From assembly GCF_019396355.1 (NCBI RefSeq), contig NZ_JAHKRK010000031.1, positions 1 through 52,010 on the forward strand: 52,010 nt of DNA, in the 5' to 3' direction. The notes beneath the pieces are model-generated. The model ran no database searches. It had not been told where the DNA came from and saw only the letters and a program-made list of their open reading frames with translations. Shown here one piece after another: positions 40,760 through 51,417 of the stretch (within the stretch, counting starts at the first letter, position 1; every line of letters begins with the position of its first letter). The DNA comes from Pseudonocardia nigra. Its GTDB lineage: Bacteria > Actinomycetota > Actinomycetes > Mycobacteriales > Pseudonocardiaceae. The translations under genes and the position numbers were made by a program.

Positions 40760-41980
40760 ATGAGTGGCAACAAGATCGTCGTCTACAAGGAGCCGGGTGT
40801 CGTCGCGGTCGAGGACCATGACGCCCCGAAGCTCGAGGTACCCGCCGAGGTCGCCGACGCGATGGGGATGAGCCGCAAGGCCGAGCACGGCGTGATCCTG
40901 CGGTGCGTCTCCACCAACATCTGCGGCTCGGACCAGCACATGGTGCGCGGGCGCACCACCGCCCCGCCCGGGCAGACGCTCGGCCACGAGATCACCGGTG
41001 AGGTGGTGGAGAAGGGCAGCGACGTGCAGTTCGTCGACGTCGGCGACATCTGCTCGGTGCCGTTCAACATCGCCTGCGGCCGGTGCCGCAACTGCCGCGA
41101 GGGCCACACCGGCATCTGCCTCAACGTCAACCCCGGCCGCGCGGGGTCCGCCTACGGGTACGTGGACATGGGCGGCTGGGAGGGCGGCCAGGCCGAGTAC
41201 GTGATGGTGCCGTTCGCCGACTTCAACCTGTTGAAGTTCCCCGACCGCGAGCAGGCGCTGGAGAAGATCCTCGACCTGACGATGCTGTCGGACATCTTCC
41301 CCACCGGCTACCACGGCGCCTACACCGCCGGCGTGACGACCGGCTCCACGGTGTACGTGGCGGGCGCCGGGCCGGTCGGGCTGGCCGCGGCCTACTCCGC
41401 GCACCTGCTCGGGGCCGCCGTCGTCATCGTCGGCGACCTCAACGCCGACCGCCTCGCCCAGGCCCGCTCGTTCGGCTGCGAGACCGTCGACATCTCCCAG
41501 GACGCCACCCTGGAGGACCAGATCGCGCAGATCCTCGGCACGAACGAGGTCGACTGCGCCGTCGACGCGGTGGGCTTCGAGGCCACCGGGCACGGCTCGG
41601 CCGGCGGCGAGGCGCCCGCCGCCGTCCTCAACTCCGTGATGGCGGTGACGCGGGCGGGCGGACGGCTCGGCATCCCCGGCCTCTACGTCACCGGCGACCC
41701 CGGCGCGTCGGACGAGGACGCCCGGGAGGGGACGCTCAAGGTGCGCCTGGGTCTGGGCTGGGCGAAGAGCCACTCGTTCGCCACGGGCCAGTGCCCGGTG
41801 CTGAGGTACAACCGGAGGCTGATGATGAGCATCCTGCACGACAAGGCGCACATCGCCGACGCGGTGAACGCCACCGTCATCGGGCTGGACGACGCCCCGC
41901 GCGGCTACCGGGAGTTCGACGAGGGCGCGGCCCGCAAGTACGTGCTGGACCCGCACGGAATGGTCGCCCGCGCGGCGTAG
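40760..41980 (+). CDS. fdhA: Formaldehyde dehydrogenase, glutathione-independent (zinc-dependent, FdhA type)
   Basis: 406 aa. It oxidises formaldehyde with NAD and zinc. The ATG at 40760 has GAGGAG 3 nt upstream. NICGSDQHMVRGRTTAPPGQTLGHEITGEV gives the catalytic zinc Cys and His. CGRCRNCREGHTGIC gives the four structural-zinc Cys. The NAD loop is VAGAGPVGLAAAY. The long insertion TMLSDIFPTGYHGAYTAGV and YVDMGGWEGGQAEYVMVPFADFN match the Pseudomonas enzyme. Unlike a mycothiol-dependent dehydrogenase, it has the glutathione-independent pattern. It stands alone, convergent with ctaB. Confidence 0.93.
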   Translation: MSGNKIVVYKEPGVVAVEDHDAPKLEVPAEVADAMGMSRKAEHGVILRCVSTNICGSDQHMVRGRTTAPPGQTLGHEITGEVVEKGSDVQFVDVGDICSVPFNIACGRCRNCREGHTGICLNVNPGRAGSAYGYVDMGGWEGGQAEYVMVPFADFNLLKFPDREQALEKILDLTMLSDIFPTGYHGAYTAGVTTGSTVYVAGAGPVGLAAAYSAHLLGAAVVIVGDLNADRLAQARSFGCETVDISQDATLEDQIAQILGTNEVDCAVDAVGFEATGHGSAGGEAPAAVLNSVMAVTRAGGRLGIPGLYVTGDPGASDEDAREGTLKVRLGLGWAKSHSFATGQCPVLRYNRRLMMSILHDKAHIADAVNATVIGLDDAPRGYREFDEGAARKYVLDPHGMVARAA

Positions 41981-41986
41981 CGCGCG

Positions 41987-42961
41987 CTAGGGCAGCAGGA
42001 CCGGCAGCCCGATCGCCGCGTCCACGGCGATCGCGGCGAACAGCACGCAGAGGTACATGTTCGACAGGTGGAACAGGCGCATCGGCCGCGCCTCGCGGCC
42101 GGCGACGACCCCGCGGTGCAGCCGGTGGGCCTGGAACACGAACCACGCCCCGCCCAGCACCGCCACCGAGGCGTAGATCCACGAGGTGGCGGGCGCCAGC
42201 AGCAGCGTCCAGGCCGCCATCACCCACGAGTAGGCGACGATCCGGCGGGAGACCTGCACGGGGGTGGCGACCACCGGGAGCATCGGCACGCCTGCCGCGG
42301 CGTAGTCGTCGCGGTAGCGCATGGCGAGCGCCCAGAAGTGCGGGGGCGTCCAGAAGAAGATGACTCCGAACATCACCAGCGCGGGCCACTCCACGGTGCC
42401 GGTGACGGCGGCCCACCCGATCACCACGGGCATGCAGCCCGCCGCGCCGCCCCAGACGATGTTCTGCGAGGTGCGGCGCTTGAGCAGCAGCGTGTAGACG
42501 AGCACGTAGAACGCGATCGCCGCGACGGCCAGGCCGGCGGCGAGCCAGTTCGTGGTGAGCCCCAGCCACACCGAGCTGACCGCGCCGAGCACCAGGCCGA
42601 AGACGAGCGCGTGCCGGGTGGGGACCTGGCCCTTCGCCAGCGGCCGCCGCGCCGTCCGCTTCATGACCGCGTCGATGTCGGCGTCGACGACGCAGTTCAG
42701 CGCGTGGGCACTCGCCGCGGCCATCGCACCACCCAGCAGGGTGGCGATGATCAGCCAGACGGACGGCACGCCGCGTTCGGCGAGGAATATCGCAGGCACC
42801 GTGACGACGAGCAGCTGCTCGATGATGCGGGTCTTGGTGAGCCCCAGGTAGGCCCGCACGGTGTCACGGGCCCGGTCCAGCGCACCCCGGGACCGGGGGG
42901 CGGGCGGCACCGGTGTCGCCCCGTGCTGGGCTGTCCGCTTCCTGGACAGGGGCACAGTCAC
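41987..42961 (-). CDS. ctaB: Protoheme IX farnesyltransferase (heme O synthase)
   Basis: 324 aa, with about nine membrane helices. It joins a farnesyl group to protoheme to give heme O, the substrate of CtaA. The UbiA first Asp-rich motif is [20 protein letters not shown], and the second is [31 protein letters not shown] and [10 protein letters not shown] are diagnostic. The GTG at 42961 has AGAGG 6 nt upstream, so I prefer it over the open frame that runs to 43078. It is divergent from tkt, 223 nt away. Confidence 0.94.
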   Translation of the reverse strand: MTVPLSRKRTAQHGATPVPPAPRSRGALDRARDTVRAYLGLTKTRIIEQLLVVTVPAIFLAERGVPSVWLIIATLLGGAMAAASAHALNCVVDADIDAVMKRTARRPLAKGQVPTRHALVFGLVLGAVSSVWLGLTTNWLAAGLAVAAIAFYVLVYTLLLKRRTSQNIVWGGAAGCMPVVIGWAAVTGTVEWPALVMFGVIFFWTPPHFWALAMRYRDDYAAAGVPMLPVVATPVQVSRRIVAYSWVMAAWTLLLAPATSWIYASVAVLGGAWFVFQAHRLHRGVVAGREARPMRLFHLSNMYLCVLFAAIAVDAAIGLPVLLP

Positions 42962-43110
42962 CGGCAACCTCTTATCCGCGTGTGGTGGGGAGCGCCTTAC
43001 AGCGTTCTTTCTACGGCTTGTCGATGGTAGCCCGGGGCATACGGCAACGCGTCCGCGGGTAGCCGCCACATGACGCACGAGCGGAGATCAGTGCGCGCCT
43101 CGTACCCGGC

Positions 43111-43116
43111 TAGGCT
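43111..43116 (+). promoter_or_regulatory. Possible -10 of the tkt operon
   Basis: TAGGCT lies 68 nt before the tkt start, in the 223-nt gap between ctaB and tkt. It resembles an actinobacterial -10. A -35 could not be fixed, so this is a weak call. Confidence 0.3.
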
Positions 43117-43184
43117 GGCCCGCAGAGCCGGACGCGTCGAGGCGTGCCGCTGCCGCCCCTACCCGACATGACGAGGGAAGTTCT

Positions 43185-45275
43185 GTGGCCGACAACGAGA
43201 TCGAGGCCCTCACCCGGGCCAGCGTGCCCGACGACTGGAGCGACCTGGACCGGCGGGCGGTCGACACCGTCCGGGTGCTGGCCGCGGATGCGGTGCAGAA
43301 GGTCGGCAACGGTCACCCCGGCACGGCGATGAGCCTGGCGCCGCTGGCGTACACGCTGTTCCAGCGCGTGATGCGCCACGACCCCGCCGACGCCGAGTGG
43401 ATCGGCCGCGACCGGTTCGTGCTGTCGGCGGGGCACTCCAGCCTCACGCTCTACATCCAGCTGTTCCTGTCCGGCTACGGGCTGGAGCTCGACGACCTCA
43501 AGGCGCTGCGCACCTGGGGCTCCAAGACCCCGGGTCACCCGGAGCACCGCCACACCCCCGGCGTGGAGATCACCACCGGTCCGCTCGGCCAGGGGCTCGC
43601 CTCCGCGGTCGGCATGGCGATGGGCGCCCGCCGCGAGCGCGGCCTGTTCGACCCGGACGCCGCGCCGGGTGAGAGCCCCTTCGACCACCAGATCTACGTG
43701 ATCGCCTCCGACGGTGACATCGAGGAGGGCGTCACCTCGGAGGCGTCCTCGCTCGCCGGGCACCAGCAGCTGGGCAACCTCACGGTGATCTACGACGACA
43801 ACAAGATCTCCATCGAGGACGACACCACGATCGCGCTGTCGGAGGACACCGCGAAGCGGTACGAGGCCTACGGCTGGCACGTGCAGGTCGTCGAGGGTGG
43901 GGAGAACGTCACCGGGATCCTCGGCGCGCTCGAGGCCGCCCGTGCGGAGACGAGCCGGCCGTCGTTCATCCTGCTGCGCACCGTCATCGGCTTCCCGGCT
44001 CCGGAGAAGATGAACACCGGCAAGGCGCACGGCGCGGCACTGGGCGACGCGGAGGTCGCCGAGGTCAAGAAGATCCTCGGCTTCGACCCGGAGCAGACGT
44101 TCCAGGTCGACGACGAGGTGCTGGCGCACGCCCGCAAGGTCGTCGACCGCGGCCGGGAGGCGAAGCAGGCCTGGCAGTCCACCTTCGAGGACTGGACGGG
44201 CCGGGAGCCGGAGCGCAAGGAGCTGTTCGACCGGGTGCTCGGGCGCGATCTGCCGGTCGGCTGGGAGAAGGCGCTCCCGAGCTGGGAGCCGGACGCGAAG
44301 GGCATCGCCACCCGCAAGGCCTCGGGCGAGGTACTGAACGCCTTGGCGCCGGTGCTGCCCGAGCTGTGGGGCGGCTCGGCCGACCTCGCGGAGAGCAACA
44401 ACACCACGATGGAGAACGAGGGCTCGTTCGGGCCCGCGTCCACCTCCACCAAGATGTTCAAGGCCACGCCGTACGGCCGCACGCTGCACTTCGGTGTCCG
44501 CGAGCACGCGATGGGCTCGATCCTCAACGGCATCGCGCTGCACGGGCCCACTCGCCCGTACGGCGGCACGTTCCTCGTGTTCAGCGACTACATGCGGCCC
44601 GCCGTGCGGCTCGCGGCGCTGATGAAGTCGAGCGTCGTCTACGTCTGGACGCACGACTCGATCGGCCTCGGCGAGGACGGCCCGACCCACCAGCCGATCG
44701 AGCACCTGGCGGCGCTGCGGGCGATCCCGGGCCTCGCCATGGTCCGCCCGGGCGACGCGAACGAGACCGCGCACGCGTGGCGGGCGGTCCTGGAGCGGCC
44801 GGAAGGCCCCAAGGGCCTGGCGCTCACCCGGCAGAACCTGCCCGTGCTCGAGGGCACCTCGGCCGAGGGCGTCGCGCGCGGCGGCTACGTGCTCGCCGAC
44901 GCCTCGTCGGGCGAGCCGCAGCTGATCCTCATCGCGACGGGGTCGGAACTGCAGATCGCGGCCGAGGCCCGGAAGGTCCTGGAGGCCGACGGCGTTCCCA
45001 CGAGGGTGGTGTCGATGCCTTGCGTCGAGTGGTTCGACGCGCAGGACGAGGCCTACCGCGAGTCGGTGCTGCCGGCGGCGGTGAAAGCCAGGGTCAGCGT
45101 CGAGGCCGGCGTCGCGCAGCCGTGGCACCGGTTCACCGGCGACGCGGGCGAGAACGTCTCCATCGAGCACTTCGGCGCCAGCGCGGACTACCAGACCCTG
45201 TTCCGGGAGTTCGGTTTCACCACCGAGAACGTGGTCGCGGCCGCCCGGCGCAGCCTGGCCAACGTCTCCCACTAG
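43185..45275 (+). CDS. tkt: Transketolase
   Basis: 696 aa. It moves two-carbon units between sugar phosphates with thiamine diphosphate in the non-oxidative pentose phosphate path. The ThDP motif is [71 protein letters not shown] and [27 protein letters not shown] segments ([18 protein letters not shown]) are standard. The GTG at 43185 has GAGGGAAG upstream. It is the first gene of a six-gene operon and divergent from ctaB. Confidence 0.97.
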   Translation: MADNEIEALTRASVPDDWSDLDRRAVDTVRVLAADAVQKVGNGHPGTAMSLAPLAYTLFQRVMRHDPADAEWIGRDRFVLSAGHSSLTLYIQLFLSGYGLELDDLKALRTWGSKTPGHPEHRHTPGVEITTGPLGQGLASAVGMAMGARRERGLFDPDAAPGESPFDHQIYVIASDGDIEEGVTSEASSLAGHQQLGNLTVIYDDNKISIEDDTTIALSEDTAKRYEAYGWHVQVVEGGENVTGILGALEAARAETSRPSFILLRTVIGFPAPEKMNTGKAHGAALGDAEVAEVKKILGFDPEQTFQVDDEVLAHARKVVDRGREAKQAWQSTFEDWTGREPERKELFDRVLGRDLPVGWEKALPSWEPDAKGIATRKASGEVLNALAPVLPELWGGSADLAESNNTTMENEGSFGPASTSTKMFKATPYGRTLHFGVREHAMGSILNGIALHGPTRPYGGTFLVFSDYMRPAVRLAALMKSSVVYVWTHDSIGLGEDGPTHQPIEHLAALRAIPGLAMVRPGDANETAHAWRAVLERPEGPKGLALTRQNLPVLEGTSAEGVARGGYVLADASSGEPQLILIATGSELQIAAEARKVLEADGVPTRVVSMPCVEWFDAQDEAYRESVLPAAVKARVSVEAGVAQPWHRFTGDAGENVSIEHFGASADYQTLFREFGFTTENVVAAARRSLANVSH

Positions 45276-45283
45276 GAGGAACG

Positions 45284-46393
45284 ATGAGCAACGAACGACT
45301 CGGGCGCCTCGCCGACGCCGGCGTCTCCATCTGGCTCGACGACCTGTCCCGCGAGCGCCTGAACAGCGGCAACCTGCAGGAGCTCATCACCGACAAGCAC
45401 GTTGTCGGCGTCACCACCAACCCCACGATCTTCGCGGGGGCGCTGTCGAAGGGCGACGCCTACGACGCGCAGGTCCGTGAGCTCGCCGCCCGGGGCGCCT
45501 CCGTCCAGGAAGCGGTCCGCGAGATCACCGTGGCCGACGTCCAGCAGGCCTGCGACGTGTTCAGCGGCACCTGGGAGACCACCGGCGGCGTGGACGGGCG
45601 CGTCTCGCTGGAGGTCGACCCCGGCCTCGCCCGCGACACGGAGGGCACCGTCGCCGAGGCGCTGGACCTGTGGAAGGCCGTCGACCGGCCGAACCTGTTC
45701 GTGAAGATCCCGGCCACCGAGGCCGGTCTGCCGGCGATCACCCGCGCGCTCGCCGAGGGCGTCAGCGTCAACGTCACACTGATCTTCTCGGTGGAGCGCT
45801 ACCGCGCGGTGATGGGCGCCTACCTCGACGGGCTCGAGCAGGCCGCGGCCAACGGCCAGGAGATCTCCCGGATCGAGTCGGTGGCGAGCTTCTTCGTCTC
45901 CCGCGTCGACACCGAGATCGACAAGCGGCTCGAGGCGATCGGCACCGACGAGGCCCGCGCGCTGCTCGGCAAGGCGGGCGTCGCGAACTCCCGGCTCGCC
46001 TACGCCGCCTTCCAGGAGGTGTTCACCGGCGCCCGCTGGGACAACCTGGTGAAGCTGGGTGCGAGGCCGCAGCGCCCGCTGTGGGCGTCCACCGGGGTGA
46101 AGAACCCCGACTACTCCGACACGCTCTACGTCACCGAGCTCGTCGTCGCCGACACCGTGAACACGATGCCGGAGAAGACGCTGCTGGCCTTCGCCGACCA
46201 CGGCGAGGTGCACGGCGACCGCGTCACGGGCACCGCGCAGGAGGCCCAGGAGGTGTTCGACGCGCTCGAGCGGGTCGGCGTCGACCTCAGCGACGTGTTC
46301 CTCGTCCTGGAGGACGAGGGCGTGGAGAAGTTCGAGAAGTCCTGGTCGGAGCTGGGCGACACCGTCACCGGGCAGCTCGAGCAGGCCCGCTGA
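45284..46393 (+). CDS. tal: Transaldolase
   Basis: 369 aa, of the long actinobacterial type. It transfers a dihydroxyacetone unit through a Schiff base, the Lys in [35 protein letters not shown] at the N-terminus, [12 protein letters not shown], and [24 protein letters not shown] also fit the family. The ATG at 45284 has AGGAGG just before it, 8 nt after the tkt stop. Confidence 0.97.
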   Translation: MSNERLGRLADAGVSIWLDDLSRERLNSGNLQELITDKHVVGVTTNPTIFAGALSKGDAYDAQVRELAARGASVQEAVREITVADVQQACDVFSGTWETTGGVDGRVSLEVDPGLARDTEGTVAEALDLWKAVDRPNLFVKIPATEAGLPAITRALAEGVSVNVTLIFSVERYRAVMGAYLDGLEQAAANGQEISRIESVASFFVSRVDTEIDKRLEAIGTDEARALLGKAGVANSRLAYAAFQEVFTGARWDNLVKLGARPQRPLWASTGVKNPDYSDTLYVTELVVADTVNTMPEKTLLAFADHGEVHGDRVTGTAQEAQEVFDALERVGVDLSDVFLVLEDEGVEKFEKSWSELGDTVTGQLEQAR

Positions 46394-46427
46394 GGGCCCG
46401 CGGGGAAGACGGGGAGCACTGACCTCG

Positions 46428-47963
46428 ATGGGTGCGCGACCGCTGTCGTCCGACCCGCCGCGGCCGGAGGTCGTCGAACGGCTGATCGGCGAGGCGGTCG
46501 CGTCCCGGATCGCCGACCGTGACCCCACGGTCTGGCCCACCGCGGCCCGCCCGGGCTGGGTCGCGGCGGCCCGTGCGGCCCGGCCGCTGGTCGGGGAGAT
46601 CGAGGGGCTGCGCGAGCGCCACCGCGTCGCGGGGCGGGTGCGGGTCGTCGTCGCCGCGGCCGGCGGCGTGGGGATCGCCGCCGAGGCCCTGGCCGGGGTG
46701 GACCCGCAGCTGGGCGCCTCCCGGCTGATCGTGCTCGACACCACCGACCCGGCCCAGGTGGCCGACGCGGTCGCCGGTGACCTGGCCGCCACGGTGCTCG
46801 TGGTGTCCGCGCCCGCCGGCGAGGACACCGCGGCGGTCGAGCTGGTGCGCGACACCGTGCACGATGCGCTGCGCGCCGACGGGCTCGACCCGGCCGAGCA
46901 CACGGTCGTCGTCACGGCCCCGGACGGGCCGCTGCTGCGCTCGGCGGGCCGGGCCACGGTGGTGCTCGGCCCGCCCGACGTCGACGGGCCGTGGGCGGCA
47001 CTCACCGCGTACGCACTGGTGCCCGCCGGGCTGGCGGGCACCGACGTCGCCGCCGTGCTCGCCGACGCGATCCCGGCGGCCGACGACCTGGCGTCCGACG
47101 ACCCGGACAACCCCGCGCTGCGGCTGGGCGCGCTGCTCGCGCAGGCCCAGGTCGTGGCGCTCGCCGGGGACGACGCTCCCGGCATGGCCGAGTGGGCGGC
47201 GCAGCTCGTGGCGGCCGGCCTGGGCAAGCACGGGCGGGGCCCGCTGCCGGTGGTCGTCGAGGGCCCGGACGCACCGGAGTGGACCGCGGCCGGGGTGCTG
47301 GCCGCCGGCCTGGGCGCCGTCCCCGGCGCCGCCGTCGCCGGCACGGGCTCCCCCGCCGCGCAGATGGTGCTCTGGCAGCACGCCACGGCCGTGGCGGCGC
47401 ACCTGCTGGGCGTCGACCCCACCGACCGCCCCGACGCGGGCGGCACCGGCACCGACATCGACACCGGCACCGGCACCGATGACGGCACCGGCGAGCGGCT
47501 CGCCTTCCGCGACGGCGGCATCGACGTCCACGCCGGCTCCTGGCTGCCGTCCGGGACGGCCACGGTCGGCGACGCGCTGCGGGCCCTGCTCGACGGCGGC
47601 GCGTGCCTGAGCGTGCACGCCTACCTCGACCGCCTCGAGGACGCCTCGGCGGCCGTGCTGCGGGCCGAGCTGGCCCGGCGCACCGGCCGCGCCGTCGCGT
47701 TCGGCTGGGCGCCGCGCTGCCTGCCGGGCACCGGGCAGCGCGACAAGGGCGGGCCCGCGGACACCGTCGTCTGCCAGCTCACGGGCACGGCCGAACCGGA
47801 CCTGCCACCGGACCTGCCACCGGCGCTCGAGGCCTACCAGCAGGCGCAGGCGCGCACCGACGCCGCGGCGCTCGCCCAGCGCGGACGTCCGGTGCTGCGG
47901 TTGCACTTCACCGACCGGGTGGCCGGGCTGGTCACCCTGGCCCGGGCCGTGCAGCAGCTGTAG
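46428..47963 (+). CDS. Phosphoglucose isomerase-like protein, catalytic motifs eroded
   Basis: 511 aa in one open frame. It aligns over its whole length with the Pgi homologue found in actinobacterial pentose phosphate operons. Family motifs are degraded: the first sugar-phosphate loop reads VVAAAGGVGIAAEAL, the SxSGxT loop reads VSAPAGEDTAAVEL, the GGRYS motif is now DVDGPWAALTAY, and the C-terminal HSTGQxHKGG is LPGTGQRDKGGPAD. The Lys stays, but the His and Ser/Thr positions are gone. Segments such as LLPVVV-like GPLPVVVEG and AYLDRLEDASAAVLRAELARRTGR are retained. It may be a non-catalytic partner of G6PDH. The ATG overlaps nothing; it starts 34 nt after tal and has GGGGAG upstream. Confidence 0.75.
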   Translation: MGARPLSSDPPRPEVVERLIGEAVASRIADRDPTVWPTAARPGWVAAARAARPLVGEIEGLRERHRVAGRVRVVVAAAGGVGIAAEALAGVDPQLGASRLIVLDTTDPAQVADAVAGDLAATVLVVSAPAGEDTAAVELVRDTVHDALRADGLDPAEHTVVVTAPDGPLLRSAGRATVVLGPPDVDGPWAALTAYALVPAGLAGTDVAAVLADAIPAADDLASDDPDNPALRLGALLAQAQVVALAGDDAPGMAEWAAQLVAAGLGKHGRGPLPVVVEGPDAPEWTAAGVLAAGLGAVPGAAVAGTGSPAAQMVLWQHATAVAAHLLGVDPTDRPDAGGTGTDIDTGTGTDDGTGERLAFRDGGIDVHAGSWLPSGTATVGDALRALLDGGACLSVHAYLDRLEDASAAVLRAELARRTGRAVAFGWAPRCLPGTGQRDKGGPADTVVCQLTGTAEPDLPPDLPPALEAYQQAQARTDAAALAQRGRPVLRLHFTDRVAGLVTLARAVQQL

Positions 47964-48048
47964 CGGTGCTGGAAGGATCGTGTGGGAACGGCGGGTGCCC
48001 GGGCGTCCCGACCTCTGGCACCACCACCGACGACTGGGAGTGAGATCG

Positions 48049-49629
48049 ATGGGCACCAGCACGATCGGGGCTGCACAATCGGGCTCGGGGCAATCCGACC
48101 CGGGTCAGTGGAGCAACCCGCTCCGGGACCCACGCGACAAGCGCCTCCCCCGGATCGCCGGGCCGTCCGGCCTGGTGATCTTCGGGGTCACCGGCGACCT
48201 GTCGCGCAAGAAGCTCATGCCGGCGATCTACGACCTGGCCAACCGCGGCCTTCTGCCCCCGGGCTTCGCGCTCACGGGGTTCGCCCGGCGCGACTGGGCC
48301 GACCAGGACTTCGGGCAGGTCGTGTACGACGCCGTGCGCAAGTACGCCCGCACCCCGTTCCGCCAGACGGTCTGGGACCGGTTGGCCGAGGGGTTCCGGT
48401 TCGTCCCCGGCAGCTTCGACGACGACGACGCGTTCGACCGGCTCGAGCACTGCGTGAAGGAGCTCGACCGGCTCCGCGGCACCAACGGCAACCACGCGTT
48501 CTACCTGTCGATCCCGCCGGGCGCGTTCCCGGTGGTGCTCAAGCAGCTGGCCCGGTCCGGCCTGGCCAGCCAGGGCGGCGAGCGCTGGCGCCGGGTGGTG
48601 ATCGAGAAGCCGTTCGGGCACGACCTGAAGTCGGCGCAGGAGCTGAACACGATCGTCAGCGACGTCTTCCCCGAGGACTCGGTGTTCCGCATCGACCACT
48701 ACCTCGGCAAGGAGACGGTGCAGAACATCCTGGCGATGCGGTTCGCCAACCAGCTGTTCGAGCCGATCTGGAACAGCCACTACGTCGACAGCGTGCAGAT
48801 CACGATGGCCGAGGACATCGGCCTGGGCGGGCGCGCCGGGTACTACGACGGCATCGGCGCGGCGCGCGACGTCATCCAGAACCACCTGCTGCAGCTGCTC
48901 GCGTTCACCGCCATGGAGGAGCCGGTCTCGTTCTCCTCGAACGAGCTGCGGGCCGAGAAGATCAAGGTGCTGAACGCGACCAAGCTCGTCGGCCCGCTGG
49001 ACGAGACCACCGCGCGCGGGCAGTACAGCGGTGGCTGGCAGGGCGGCGAGCGCGTGCGCGGGCTCAAGGAGGAGGAGGGCTTCGACCCGAACTCCCGCAC
49101 CGAGACGTTCGCCGCGATCACCTGCGAGGTCGACACCCGCCGGTGGGCGGGCGTCCCGTTCTACCTGCGCACCGGCAAGCGGCTCGGTCGCCGCGTCACC
49201 GAGATCGCCGTGATCTTCAAGCGGGCCCCGCACCTGCCGTTCGACGCGACGATGACCGAGGAGCTCGGGCAGAACGCCTTCGTCGTCCGGGTGCAGCCCG
49301 ACGAGGGCGTCACGATGCGGTTCGGGTCGAAGGTGCCGGGCAGCCAGATGGAGGTCCGCGACGTCACGATGGACTTCGGCTACGGCACCTCGTTCACCGA
49401 GGCGTCACCGGAGGCCTACGAGCGGCTGATCCTCGACGTCCTGCTCGGCGAGCCGTCGCTGTTCCCCGTCAACGAGGAGGTCGAGCGGTCCTGGCAGATC
49501 CTCGACCCGGTGCTGGAGCACTGGGCGGCGCAGGAGTCCGGGCCCGACCCCTATCCCGCGGGCAGCTGGGGCCCCGAGTCGGCCAACGCCATGCTCGCCC
49601 GCACCGGCCGCACCTGGAGGCGCCCGTGA
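48049..49629 (+). CDS. zwf: Glucose-6-phosphate 1-dehydrogenase
   Basis: 526 aa. It oxidises glucose 6-phosphate to the lactone with NADP, the entry of the oxidative pentose path. The nucleotide motif is VIFGVTGDLSRKKLMPAIYDL. VIEKPFGHDLKSA carries the conserved Lys, and FRIDHYLGKETVQN has the catalytic His. LRTGKRL and QPDEGVTMRFGSKVPG are standard. I chose the ATG at 48049 with GGGAG 8 nt upstream; the frame is open from 47980. The first 30 residues are a Gly/Ser-rich extension. Confidence 0.97.
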   Translation: MGTSTIGAAQSGSGQSDPGQWSNPLRDPRDKRLPRIAGPSGLVIFGVTGDLSRKKLMPAIYDLANRGLLPPGFALTGFARRDWADQDFGQVVYDAVRKYARTPFRQTVWDRLAEGFRFVPGSFDDDDAFDRLEHCVKELDRLRGTNGNHAFYLSIPPGAFPVVLKQLARSGLASQGGERWRRVVIEKPFGHDLKSAQELNTIVSDVFPEDSVFRIDHYLGKETVQNILAMRFANQLFEPIWNSHYVDSVQITMAEDIGLGGRAGYYDGIGAARDVIQNHLLQLLAFTAMEEPVSFSSNELRAEKIKVLNATKLVGPLDETTARGQYSGGWQGGERVRGLKEEEGFDPNSRTETFAAITCEVDTRRWAGVPFYLRTGKRLGRRVTEIAVIFKRAPHLPFDATMTEELGQNAFVVRVQPDEGVTMRFGSKVPGSQMEVRDVTMDFGYGTSFTEASPEAYERLILDVLLGEPSLFPVNEEVERSWQILDPVLEHWAAQESGPDPYPAGSWGPESANAMLARTGRTWRRP

Positions 49630-49657
49630 TCGGCCCCGTCGAGCCTGCGAGGCGAGC

Positions 49658-50623
49658 ATGATTGTTGACCTTCCGTCGAGCACCAGCTCCGCGGTCAACA
49701 AGAAGATCATCGAGCTGCGCGAGCGCGGCGGCGTGCTCGCGCTGGGCCGCGTGCTGACGCTCGTGATCGTCACCGACGACGGCAGCGACATCGAAGGGGC
49801 CATCGAGGCCGCCAACTCGGCCAGCCGTGAGCACCCCTGCCGGGTCATCGTGCTGGCCCGCGGGCAGCGCAAGGCCGCGCCGCGGATGGACGCACAGATC
49901 CGCGTCGGCGGCGACGCGGGCGCGAGCGAGGTCATCGTGCTCCGCGGGTACGGCGCGCTCGCCGAGGACCAGGCGGGCGCCGGCATGGTGATGCCGCTGC
50001 TGCTGCCCGACGCGCCCGTCGTCGCCTGGTGGCCGGGCGAGGCGCCGGTCGTGCCGTCGCAGGACGCGGTGGGCAGGCTCGCCCAGCGGCGCATCACCGA
50101 CGCGCTGTCGTCACGCAACCCGCTGCGCTCGTTCGAGCAGCGGCGGACGCACTACGTCGCGGGCGACACCGACCTCACCTGGACCCGGCTGACGTCGTGG
50201 CGGGCGCTGCTCGCCACCGCGCTCGACGCCCCGCCGCACGAGCGCGTCACCGGGGCCGTGGTCGCGGGCGAGGCGGTCTCCCCGTCCACCGACCTGCTGG
50301 CCGGCTGGCTCGCCGTCCGGCTCGACACGCGGGTGAAGCGCTCCCCCGCCGAGCACGGGCCGGGCCTGGTGTCGGTGCGTCTGGACCGCCCGTCGGGCCC
50401 GGTGGAGCTCGTGCGCCCGGACGGCAAGGTGGGCCGGTTGCGCCAGCCCGGCCAGCCGGACCGGCTCGTGGCCCTCTCCCGCCGGGAGGTGCGGGACTGC
50501 CTCGCCGAGGAGCTGCGCAGGCTCGACCCCGACGAGATCTACGGGGCCGCGATCGAGGGGGTGGGTCGGCTGGCGCGCGGCCGCACGCCGATCAAGGTGC
50601 CGGCGCCGGCGGAGATCGCCTGA
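49658..50623 (+). CDS. opcA: G6PDH assembly protein OpcA
   Basis: 321 aa. OpcA proteins help glucose-6-phosphate dehydrogenase form active oligomers or respond to redox state. MIVDLPSSTSSAVNKKIIELRERGGVLALGRVLTLVI is the typical start. REHPCRVIVLARGQR, PLLLPDAPVVAWWPGEAP, RNPLRSFEQRRTHYVAGDTDLTWTRLTSWRALLA, and LDPDEIYGAAIEGV follow as in the family. It starts 28 nt after zwf and its stop overlaps the pgl start by 1 nt. Confidence 0.96.
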   Translation: MIVDLPSSTSSAVNKKIIELRERGGVLALGRVLTLVIVTDDGSDIEGAIEAANSASREHPCRVIVLARGQRKAAPRMDAQIRVGGDAGASEVIVLRGYGALAEDQAGAGMVMPLLLPDAPVVAWWPGEAPVVPSQDAVGRLAQRRITDALSSRNPLRSFEQRRTHYVAGDTDLTWTRLTSWRALLATALDAPPHERVTGAVVAGEAVSPSTDLLAGWLAVRLDTRVKRSPAEHGPGLVSVRLDRPSGPVELVRPDGKVGRLRQPGQPDRLVALSRREVRDCLAEELRRLDPDEIYGAAIEGVGRLARGRTPIKVPAPAEIA

Positions 50624-51402
50624 TGGCGGCTCCCGACATCGCCGTGCACTCCCGGCCGGACGTCCTCGCGGCCGCGGCCGCGGCGCGGTTGCTCACCCGG
50701 CTCGTCGACCTGCAGGCGGCCGGCACCGTCCCGAAGATCGTGCTCACCGGCGGCGGCGTCGGGATCGCCCTGCTGGAGCAGATCCGCGAGACCGTCGCCC
50801 GCGACGCCGTCGACTGGGGTGAAGTCGAGTTCTACTGGGGCGACGAGCGGTTCCTGCCGCCCGGTGACCCCGAGCGCAACGAGACGCAGGCCCGCGCCGC
50901 GCTGCTCGACCACGTGCGCATCGACCCGGCCAAGGTGTTCCCGATGGGTGCCGACACCGGCACCGGCCCGGCGGGCGCCGAGGCGGCCGCCGAGGCCTAC
51001 GCGGAACTGCTGGCGAGCAAGGCCCGCCCCGAGGACCACGGGCCGGTACCGGCGTTCGACGTGCTGATGCTGGGCATGGGCGGCGAGGGCCACACCGCTT
51101 CGGTCTTCCCGCACTCCCCCGCCGTCTACGAGACCGAGCGCTCCGTGGTGGCCGTGCACGGCTGCCCGAAGCCCCCGCCCACCCGGGTGTCGCTCACGCT
51201 GCCGGCGATCCGCCGCGCCGCGGAGGTCTGGATCGTCACCACCGGCGAGGCGAAGGCCGCGGCCGTGGCGATGGCACTGTCCGGGGCCGGGGAGGTCGCC
51301 GTTCCGGTGGCCGGGGCGCAGGGCAGGCGACGCACCCGGTGGCTGCTCGACCGGGCGGCCGCGGCGAAGCTCCCTCGGGACCTGGTGCCGCCGATCGCCT
51401 AG
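50623..51402 (+). CDS. pgl: 6-phosphogluconolactonase
   Basis: 259 aa of the DevB/SOL family. It hydrolyses 6-phosphogluconolactone to 6-phosphogluconate. LTGGGVGIALLEQI, VEFYWGDERFLPPGDPERN and DVLMLGMGGEGHTASVFPHSPA carry the conserved Asp, Glu and His positions. TRVSLTLPAIRRAAEVWIVTTGEAKA closes the fold. The ATG overlaps the opcA stop by 1 nt. This is the last gene of the operon; no hairpin is obvious after it. Confidence 0.96.
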   Translation: MAAPDIAVHSRPDVLAAAAAARLLTRLVDLQAAGTVPKIVLTGGGVGIALLEQIRETVARDAVDWGEVEFYWGDERFLPPGDPERNETQARAALLDHVRIDPAKVFPMGADTGTGPAGAEAAAEAYAELLASKARPEDHGPVPAFDVLMLGMGGEGHTASVFPHSPAVYETERSVVAVHGCPKPPPTRVSLTLPAIRRAAEVWIVTTGEAKAAAVAMALSGAGEVAVPVAGAQGRRRTRWLLDRAAAAKLPRDLVPPIA

Positions 51403-51417
51403 ACACCGCCACGTCGC

